Source of the DNA: an uncultured Sutterella sp.
Lineage (GTDB): Bacteria > Pseudomonadota > Gammaproteobacteria > Burkholderiales > Burkholderiaceae_F
Direction of reading: 5' to 3'
NCBI GenBank assembly: GCA_905201055.1
Contig: CAJKMT010000043.1
Span: forward strand, 1-14,838
Length of the DNA: 14,838 nucleotides
The notes under the pieces are model-generated. The model was not told where the DNA came from. It worked only from the letters and a program-made list of their open reading frames with translations, and ran no database searches. The stretch's first letter is position 1, and each line of letters begins with the position of its first letter. A program made the position numbers and the translations under genes. This document shows, in pieces, positions 1 through 5,196 of this stretch.

Positions 1-1
1 A

Positions 2-418
2 AGCCACTGCCGTGCGAATAAGAGTGCCGACATTGCCCGGATCCTGAACACCGTCAAGATAAAGCACATCACAGGCCTCATGCTCGGGCAACGGGTCACT
101 TACCACAGCGACTTCCGCGATGATGCCCGCTCCGTGTTCAACCGGCGAGATCAGATCATAGAGACGGTTTTCAAGGACGTAAGAAGGAACACCTTTTTCA
201 CTTAAGCGTTCGACAATCCCCGCCACCTCATCGGTGACGCCCGATGCCCTCATCAAAAGCGCCGCCGGTCTGATATTTTTCTGATCAAGCGTGATAAGAA
301 GGTGGGCGCCTTCGGCAAGCGTCATCCCCTCTTTTTTAATAAAGCGGGTATTTTCAGAGAGCTTCTTCCAGCGCTTGAACTTAGCGTTTGAATCACTTTG
401 AATGAGCTGATAATTCAT
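2..418 (-). CDS. SpoU/TrmH-family RNA 2'-O-methyltransferase (partial, C-terminus off the window)
   Basis: Only the first 139 codons are present; the gene runs off the low-coordinate edge. The reading frame is open from the ATG at 418 to the edge. Residues 1-105 look like the N-terminal RNA substrate-binding domain, with the family's SP-x-EHGAGI-x-A segment at about 91-101. Residues 121-138 (LDGVQDPGNVGTLIRTA) are motif 1 of the SPOUT methylase fold, with the conserved Asp-Pro, Asn, Gly and Arg. Such enzymes transfer a methyl group from S-adenosylmethionine to a ribose 2'-OH in rRNA or tRNA. The start is supported by AGAGG six bases upstream and overlaps the 3' end of rnhB by 26 nt, suggesting translational coupling. 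RlmB-like and TsnR-like members cannot be separated without the C-terminal half, so no symbol is given. Confidence 0.88.
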   Translation of the reverse strand, partial: MNYQLIQSDSNAKFKRWKKLSENTRFIKKEGMTLAEGAHLLITLDQKNIRPAALLMRASGVTDEVAGIVERLSEKGVPSYVLENRLYDLISPVEHGAGIIAEVAVVSDPLPEHEACDVLYLDGVQDPGNVGTLIRTAVA

Positions 419-1013
419 CCATGACCTCTTTAACCGGAGCAAACGTTTTTCTGTGAATCGGCGTGGGACCGTAGGCATCGAGCGCAGCCAAATGATCGGC
501 TGTACCGTATCCCACATTATGCTCAAAACCGTATTGAGGATAAAGAGCCGCCATTTTTTGCATGTAGGCGTCTCTCGTGGTCTTGGCAATGATAGAGGCC
601 GCAGAAATTTCCGCTACTTTATCGTCACCTTTGACCACAGCTTCGGAAAGCCACTTCCACTTAGGCAGTTTGTTGCCGTCAACCCGGACAAAATCCGGCT
701 CTACCGACAGATTTTCAACCGCCTCCTTCATGGCACAAAGCGTTGCCTGAAGGATATTGATGCGGTCTACGACTTCAGGGCCCATGGCACTTACTGACCA
801 AGCCAGAGCCTTTTCTTTAATCTCAAGGGCTAGTTCTTCGCGTTTGTGTGCAGACAGTTTTTTGCTGTCGCGAAGGCCTTCGATGGGACGAGCCGGATCC
901 AAAATCACCGCGGCGGCGACGACCGGACCGGCCAGGCACCCTCTGCCCACTTCATCGACACCGGCCACATAGCGGAATTGATCCAAAGAAAATAAATCGA
1001 GACTGTCGGACAT
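393..1013 (-). CDS. rnhB: Ribonuclease HII
   Basis: RNase HII nicks the RNA strand of RNA-DNA hybrids and 5' of single ribonucleotides misincorporated in DNA, starting ribonucleotide excision repair in the cytoplasm. The 206-aa product is the usual family length. Visible motifs are AGVDEVGRG (18-25) with catalytic Asp20 and Glu21, VDGNKLP (111-117) with Asp112, and KGDDKVAEISAASIIAK (128-144) with Asp130, completing the DEDD set. The C-terminal HRKTFAPV block (187-194) is also typical. One oddity: after PQYGF (159-163) the family usually has a His followed by K/A-GY-G/P-T, but here it reads HNVGYGT, with Asn at the His position and a His one residue earlier. The ATG lies two bases after the lpxB stop, and GGTGAT just upstream can pair with 16S rRNA. 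It is translated after lpxB and overlaps the methyltransferase gene. Confidence 0.96.
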   Translation of the reverse strand: MSDSLDLFSLDQFRYVAGVDEVGRGCLAGPVVAAAVILDPARPIEGLRDSKKLSAHKREELALEIKEKALAWSVSAMGPEVVDRINILQATLCAMKEAVENLSVEPDFVRVDGNKLPKWKWLSEAVVKGDDKVAEISAASIIAKTTRDAYMQKMAALYPQYGFEHNVGYGTADHLAALDAYGPTPIHRKTFAPVKEVMDELSAHSK

Positions 1014-1015
1014 TT

Positions 1016-2158
1016 TTAATCACCGCAGACACGGGCGATGGCATCAGCGGCAAGCTTGGGCGTGTCGCGCAGCAAAGACTCATGCATTTTCACAAAACGA
1101 TCCATGAGTACAGTGTCGTTTCGGCGCTCATACTCATGCCACAGTGCAAAAGCTAAAGTCTCCGCGCGACAGTAATATTGAAGGATTTCCGGTACCAGGC
1201 GTTCCCCCGCCAAAATATTGGGCAAACTCACAAAATCAATGATGCCTTTTTTCTGCATCAGGATACCGGTGATGCCCGGCATGGCGTAACCCACAACCAT
1301 GGGGCGTTTAAAAAGCGCCGCTTCAAGCGTAGCGGTGCCGGAAGCCACAAGGATTGCGTCGCTGGCTTCCATCACGGTGTGGCTGCCCGTTGAAATGATG
1401 CGGGTAGCCGCCTGGGCTTTGGGGAAATTTTTTAAGACACTTTGAATCTGAGCTTCTCGCGCGGCGTCAGAGGCCGGCACTAAAAAGATTGAGCGGCGGT
1501 CAAAATCAAGCACTTTTTCGCAGGCACCGAAAAAGTGGGGACCGCACCAAGCCACCTCAGCCTGACGAGAACCCGGCAAAACGGCAAAAACGGGACCCTC
1601 ATGACCGGCAATGCCGAGTTTAGTTCGAGCCGCCTCTTTATCGGGCTGCATCGGGATTTCTCTGGCCAAAGGATGACCGATGTAAGTCGAGTCAATCCCC
1701 GCCTCATCCATGAGTTTTTTCTCAAACGGGAAAATGAGCAGCATGTGATCGACTGCCCGTTTGATCTGATGAATGCGTTCAGGGCGCCATGCCCAGATAG
1801 AGGGACACACCAGGTGAATCGTTTTGATTCCCCGTCCTCTGAGATGCTCTTCAATGGCAAGATTAAAGTCCGGCGCATCCACGCCAATAAAGGCGCGCGG
1901 ATGAAGCTCGGCGGTACGCTTTTTCATCTCAGAGCGAAGGCGCAGGAGGGAAGGCAGTTTTTTGAGCACTTCCACATAGCCGCGTACCGAGAGAACACTG
2001 CTGTGATGCCAGGCATCAAGACCTGCCGCGATCATCCGATCGCCGCCGATACCCAACATCCGTTCATCGGGATAAAGCGCTGCAACATGCGGCAGCACAA
2101 GAGAAGCGATAAAGTCGCCGGAAGTTTCTCCGGCGAGCCAAACAATGTCTTTAGCCAT
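1016..2158 (-). CDS. lpxB: Lipid-A-disaccharide synthase
   Basis: LpxB is a peripheral inner-membrane glycosyltransferase (family GT19) that joins UDP-2,3-diacylglucosamine and 2,3-diacylglucosamine 1-phosphate into the lipid A disaccharide. I start it at 2158, giving 380 aa, close to the usual length. The protein then begins MAKDIVWLAGETSGD, with the N-terminal GETSGD motif at 10-15. Further motifs are DAPDFN (94-99), PSIWAWRPERI (119-129), IGHPLA (160-165), GSR (196-198), SGTATLE (273-279) and SLPN (311-314). The frame stays open to an ATG at 2215, but that would add 19 residues unlike the family and overlap lpxA by 50 nt. The ribosome binding site is poor: GAAGG 12 bases upstream, inside the end of lpxA. 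The start lies seven bases after the lpxA stop, and a hairpin (2117-2134) follows in the early coding region. Confidence 0.95.
   Translation of the reverse strand: MAKDIVWLAGETSGDFIASLVLPHVAALYPDERMLGIGGDRMIAAGLDAWHHSSVLSVRGYVEVLKKLPSLLRLRSEMKKRTAELHPRAFIGVDAPDFNLAIEEHLRGRGIKTIHLVCPSIWAWRPERIHQIKRAVDHMLLIFPFEKKLMDEAGIDSTYIGHPLAREIPMQPDKEAARTKLGIAGHEGPVFAVLPGSRQAEVAWCGPHFFGACEKVLDFDRRSIFLVPASDAAREAQIQSVLKNFPKAQAATRIISTGSHTVMEASDAILVASGTATLEAALFKRPMVVGYAMPGITGILMQKKGIIDFVSLPNILAGERLVPEILQYYCRAETLAFALWHEYERRNDTVLMDRFVKMHESLLRDTPKLAADAIARVCGD
2117..2134 (-). promoter_or_regulatory. Hairpin in the early lpxB coding region
   Basis: A perfect 6-bp inverted repeat (GCCGGA / TCCGGC) with a 6-nt loop spans +25 to +42 from the lpxB start at 2158. 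It is made from codons of the conserved GETSGD motif, so chance plus protein constraint can explain it. It may modulate initiation at a start with a badly spaced ribosome binding site; this is inference. Confidence 0.3.
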
Positions 2159-2165
2159 CAGCCGA

Positions 2166-2963
2166 TCAAGCCTTCGGACGAATAATGCCGCGTTCGCTCG
2201 AGGCGATGAAGTCACGCATCAAGCGAAGCTCACGGCCCACTTGCGGGTTATTGGAAATCAGCACGTCCAACACCTGTACAGCCTCGGGGATGCGCAAACC
2301 GTCACGATAGATGGTTTTGTAGGCGGCCTTAAAGGCGTTGAGCGCTTTAAGGTCATAACCCGCACGGCGCAATCCCACGATGTTAAGGCCGTGAGGTTCG
2401 GCAGGGTTGCCGTTGCAGATCACAAAAGGCGGCACATCCATCACGAGAATGGAGCCCCCGCCCACCATGGCGCCTTCACCGATTCGGCAGAATTGGTGGA
2501 CACCCGCCTGACCGCCGATAATGGCGCGGTTAGCCACCGTGCTGTGACCGGCCAAACCGACATTGTTGGCCAAAATCGTATCATCGCCGATGATGCAGTC
2601 GTGCGCAATGTGCACGTTAGCCATAAAAAGGTTGCGGTTGCCGACAACGGTGATGCCGTGATCCTGGATCGTGCCGGTGGCAATGGTGACGTGTTCACGA
2701 ATCACGTTGTCATCGCCGATTACCAGGCGCGTATCTTCGCCCTTGTATTTTTTATCCTGAGGTTCGCAACCGACGCTTGCGTTGGGGAAAATCCGATTGC
2801 GTTCACCGATTTCCGTATTACCCAAAATATTGACATGGGAAATCAGTTCGGTACCCGCTCCGATTTTCACCTTCGGACCGATCACGCAAAACGGACCGAC
2901 GATGACGTCATCGGCCAACTCTGCAAGCGGGTCCACTAAAGAGAAATGATGAATTTTTGCCAT
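2166..2963 (-). CDS. lpxA: UDP-N-acetylglucosamine 3-O-acyltransferase
   Basis: LpxA catalyses the first step of lipid A synthesis: transfer of a 3-hydroxyacyl chain from ACP to the 3-OH of UDP-GlcNAc, as a cytoplasmic trimer. The 265-aa product has the left-handed beta-helix hexapeptide repeats over roughly residues 10-180 and a helical C-terminus. HIAHDC (118-123) holds catalytic His121. It is followed by ANNVGLAGH, GVHQFC and the DVPPF-x-I-x-NGNPA-x-PHG-x-N block, as in E. coli LpxA. The residue matching the E. coli hydrocarbon-ruler Gly173 is Gly169. I place the start at 2963 because AGGGCGAG lies just upstream and the length then fits the family. An in-frame ATG at 3020 would add 19 non-homologous residues and has no clear ribosome binding site. 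lpxB begins seven bases after the stop; fabZ ends 83 bp upstream. Confidence 0.95.
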   Translation of the reverse strand: MAKIHHFSLVDPLAELADDVIVGPFCVIGPKVKIGAGTELISHVNILGNTEIGERNRIFPNASVGCEPQDKKYKGEDTRLVIGDDNVIREHVTIATGTIQDHGITVVGNRNLFMANVHIAHDCIIGDDTILANNVGLAGHSTVANRAIIGGQAGVHQFCRIGEGAMVGGGSILVMDVPPFVICNGNPAEPHGLNIVGLRRAGYDLKALNAFKAAYKTIYRDGLRIPEAVQVLDVLISNNPQVGRELRLMRDFIASSERGIIRPKA

Positions 2964-2968
2964 ATTGG

Positions 2969-2976
2969 CTCGCCCT
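2969..2976 (-). promoter_or_regulatory. Ribosome binding site deciding the lpxA start
   Basis: AGGGCGAG on the minus strand sits five bases before the ATG at 2963, with its AGGG core nine bases before it. The alternative in-frame ATG at 3020 has no such purine-rich element, so 2963 is preferred. Confidence 0.65.
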
Positions 2977-2995
2977 AATTCGGTTGTTAATCGTT

Positions 2996-3031
2996 GCCGG
3001 TTTTTTTCAGTAACATCCACCGGCGTTTTTT
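2996..3031 (+). terminator. Terminator-like hairpin on the antisense strand between fabZ and lpxA
   Basis: On the plus strand GCCGGT (2996-3001) and ACCGGC (3019-3024) form a perfect 6-bp stem with a 17-nt loop, followed by G and six T (3026-3031). This orientation would stop transcription opposite to the operon. On the operon strand the same hairpin lies in the 83-bp fabZ-lpxA spacer, without a U-tract after it. It could equally be a processing or stability element in the mRNA. The stem is short and the loop long, so this is tentative. Confidence 0.35.
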
Positions 3032-3046
3032 ACTTCAAAACCGCAA

Positions 3047-3496
3047 TTAATCCATCTTGCGGCGGGCGCACATCATCGTGGCCACACAGGCGACTTGGTC
3101 ATCTACCATGGCCGTGGCTTCAAACTTGCCGATGCCGGCGCGGTCCTTGAGGAAATGGCAATGAATCTTCAACTGATCGCCGGGCTGGACCACTTTCTTG
3201 AAGCGGGCATTATCAATGCCGGCGAAAAAGTAGAGGGATCCGTCATTGCGTTGCTCTTCAGTCAAACGGGCCAGAGCAAGCACTGCGCAGGCTTGCGCCA
3301 TCGATTCGATGATAAGCACACCGGGCATCACGGGGCATTCGGGGAAATGTCCTTGAAATTGCGGTTCATTGGCAGTGATGTTCTTAATCACTACGGCAGT
3401 CGTCAGGTCTTCAGAGACGCTTTCCACGCGGTCAATCAACAAAAACGGATAGCGGTGCGGAAGATACTTCAGAATATCCTGAATGTTGTATTTCAT
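3047..3496 (-). CDS. fabZ: 3-hydroxyacyl-[acyl-carrier-protein] dehydratase
   Basis: FabZ dehydrates 3-hydroxyacyl-ACP to trans-2-enoyl-ACP in type II fatty acid synthesis. It competes with LpxA and LpxD for 3-hydroxyacyl-ACP, which explains its place between their genes. The 149-aa hot-dog-fold protein has LPHRYPFLLIDRV (12-24) and GHFPECPVMPGVLIIESMAQ (49-68). The catalytic pair is His50 and Glu64, matching His54 and Glu68 of E. coli FabZ. AAGGA lies nine bases upstream of the ATG, at the very end of lpxD, and the lpxD stop is only five bases before the start, so translation is probably coupled. The neighbouring order lpxD-fabZ-lpxA-lpxB is the standard proteobacterial one. FabA is unlikely given the length and the N-terminal LPHRYPF motif. 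Confidence 0.97.
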   Translation of the reverse strand: MKYNIQDILKYLPHRYPFLLIDRVESVSEDLTTAVVIKNITANEPQFQGHFPECPVMPGVLIIESMAQACAVLALARLTEEQRNDGSLYFFAGIDNARFKKVVQPGDQLKIHCHFLKDRAGIGKFEATAMVDDQVACVATMMCARRKMD

Positions 3497-3501
3497 TTTT
3501 A

Positions 3502-4602
3502 TTATTCCTTATCAGAAGTTTGTTCCAATTTAGCCAGAGCTGCTTCAAGTGCTTTAAGGCGCTTGCGCATCTCAGGCAATTGTTTAATCAGTACGGCCGA
3601 GCGCTCAAAGGTGCGTCCGGGCATTGCAGGGAAAAAGCCCATCATCAGCTTTGTTTCGTCATCGGGATAAGACATGATGGTGGTGGCAGGACCCACCGTG
3701 ACGCCGCTCGGAATTGAAATGTGACCGTTGATATTGGCCGCGCCCCCGATTGTCACATGATCACCCAAAGTGGTAGAACCTGCGATGCTTGCGGCACCGG
3801 CCATGACGCAGTGTTCGCCCAAGCGGCAGTTATGCGCAATCTGAATAAGGTTATCGATCTTTGAGCCCTTGCCGATCACCGTGTCATCAAGAGCTCCGCG
3901 GTCAACAGCGGTATTGGCGCCGATTTCCACGTCGTCTTCAATACGAACGCCGCCGATTTGCGGAATCTTCACCCACTCACCCTCAAAAGGCGCAAAACCG
4001 AAACCGTCGCCGCCGATGACGCACCCCGGCTGCAAAATGCAGCGTGCGCCGATCGTGCAGTGATGATCGACCGTCACATTGGGATGAAGATGCGTGTCTT
4101 CTCCGATGACAGAGCCCACACCGACGACGCTGTTGGCGCCGATCCAAGCACGAGCGCCTACCACAGCGTGGTCTTCAATGACGGCACCGGCATCGACTCG
4201 GGCTGTCGGATCAACCTTAGCGGTCACCGCAACAGAAGCTTTCGGGTGAATGCCGCTCGCAAAGGTAAGTTGCATGGCCTGCACAACCTGAAGCGCGTAG
4301 GCAAACCACGCGTAAGGATTGGGCGTGATCACCATCGCGCGAGGCGTCTCTTCGCCATAAATCGCTTCTTTGTCTTCCTTTCGAAGCACCACAACCCCGG
4401 CCTTGCAATCCTTGACTTCATGGATAAATTTCGGGTTGGCCAAAAAAGCCACCTCGTCGGGTTTGGCGTGGCTTAACGCGCCGATGCTTCTAATGGTCAC
4501 GTTCTCATAGGGACCGACGAGTTGTTGCTCAAGGCGTCCGCCGCATTGCTTGCGAACGGCCTCCACGAGCATTGCAATCGGATAAGCGGGTCTTTGCGTC
4601 AT
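3502..4602 (-). CDS. lpxD: UDP-3-O-(3-hydroxyacyl)glucosamine N-acyltransferase
   Basis: LpxD adds the second, N-linked 3-hydroxyacyl chain to UDP-3-O-acylglucosamine, the third step of lipid A synthesis, as a cytoplasmic trimer. The 366-aa product has an N-terminal uridine-binding domain (about 1-110), including ALSHAKPDEVAFLANPKF (42-59). A hexapeptide-repeat left-handed beta-helix follows (about 115-315), and then a C-terminal helix (about 335-362). GGDGFGFAP (197-205) and DNLIQIAHN (250-258) are family signatures; His257 corresponds to the catalytic His of E. coli LpxD. The start is three bases after the skp stop. Upstream the mRNA reads GGGGAAATAAG, a moderate ribosome binding site within the end of skp. 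Length and motifs are normal for the family. Confidence 0.96.
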   Translation of the reverse strand: MTQRPAYPIAMLVEAVRKQCGGRLEQQLVGPYENVTIRSIGALSHAKPDEVAFLANPKFIHEVKDCKAGVVVLRKEDKEAIYGEETPRAMVITPNPYAWFAYALQVVQAMQLTFASGIHPKASVAVTAKVDPTARVDAGAVIEDHAVVGARAWIGANSVVGVGSVIGEDTHLHPNVTVDHHCTIGARCILQPGCVIGGDGFGFAPFEGEWVKIPQIGGVRIEDDVEIGANTAVDRGALDDTVIGKGSKIDNLIQIAHNCRLGEHCVMAGAASIAGSTTLGDHVTIGGAANINGHISIPSGVTVGPATTIMSYPDDETKLMMGFFPAMPGRTFERSAVLIKQLPEMRKRLKALEAALAKLEQTSDKE

Positions 4603-4605
4603 AAC

Positions 4606-5100
4606 TTATTTCCCCAAAGCTTTAATAACCTGATCGGTAATATCCACGTTCGGGCCGACATAAACGGCCTCCTGCACGATCAGGTCATATTTACCCTTGC
4701 GGGCAATGTCGCGAATGATGTCATTGCTTCGCATCAAAATCGACTGCAACTCCTCATTTCTGCGACGGTTTAAATCTTCACGCAGCTCACGCTCCCGGCG
4801 CTGCAGCGAACGTTCACGATCGGCAAGTTTTCGCTCTTCGGCCATGCGCTCCTTATTACTCATTTTAGGAGCACGCTTTTGATATTTTTCCACATCCGCT
4901 TTAAGCGCACGGGCAGACACAGAGAGTGACTTCTGGCGGTCGGCGAACTCTTTTTCAAGTTTTACTTGAGCTGTATGCGCCGCCCCGCTTTCACGCAAAA
5001 TCCGATCCGGGTTCACCACACCGATTTTTGTATCGGCCATCGCCGACTGAGCTAGCAAAGCCACGGATAAAAACGAAGCAATTGCCAATTTTTTCAACAT
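4606..5100 (-). CDS. skp: Periplasmic OMP chaperone, Skp/OmpH family
   Basis: Skp holds unfolded outer-membrane proteins in the periplasm and carries them towards the BAM complex. I start at 5100, giving 164 aa that begin with a classic Sec signal peptide: MLKK, a hydrophobic stretch, then AMA with predicted cleavage after Ala22 (mature DTKIG). The mature protein begins with a short beta segment (IGVVNPDRIL) and then a long charged helical hairpin rich in Lys, Arg and Glu (about residues 45-125), the coiled-coil tentacles of the family. The C-terminal part (IVQEAVYVGPNVDITDQVIKAL) is also typical. An in-frame ATG at 5127 would place nine residues before the signal peptide and is less likely. 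GGAG lies 11 bases upstream. The gene follows bamA by 96 bp and precedes lpxD by three bases. Confidence 0.93.
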   Translation of the reverse strand: MLKKLAIASFLSVALLAQSAMADTKIGVVNPDRILRESGAAHTAQVKLEKEFADRQKSLSVSARALKADVEKYQKRAPKMSNKERMAEERKLADRERSLQRRERELREDLNRRRNEELQSILMRSNDIIRDIARKGKYDLIVQEAVYVGPNVDITDQVIKALGK

Positions 5101-5127
5101 CTTTTCTAGTACTCCATGTACGCTCAA

Positions 5128-5159
5128 GGGAAAGGCGGCCTTTTTTCATCCCCTTTCCC
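5128..5159 (-). promoter_or_regulatory. Inverted repeat in the bamA-skp spacer
   Basis: GGGAAAGG (plus strand 5128-5135) and CCTTTCCC (5152-5159) are a perfect 8-bp inverted repeat with a 16-nt loop in the 96-bp spacer. A smaller alternative hairpin (AAAGG-CGG-CCTTT, 5131-5143) is nested in it and runs into further T on the plus strand. No U-tract follows on the operon strand, so it is not a sense terminator. An mRNA processing or stability element is possible. The rest of the spacer shows no promoter I would defend. Confidence 0.35.
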
Positions 5160-5196
5160 CCGAATGATTCGCACCGTCGATCACGACTGAGTTACG

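Noticed and set aside
2159..2215. N-terminal extension of lpxB from an ATG at 2215.
   Set aside because: The 19 extra residues are unlike the family and would overlap the end of lpxA; GETSGD sits at the usual distance from the ATG at 2158.
2145..2939. A 264-codon plus-strand open frame opposite lpxA.
   Set aside because: It is antisense to a fully conserved lpxA, has no ribosome binding site of note, and its repetitive composition mirrors the hexapeptide repeats.
5101..5127. Nine-codon extension of skp from an ATG at 5127.
   Set aside because: It would put MSVHGVLEK before a complete signal peptide that starts properly with MLKK at 5100.
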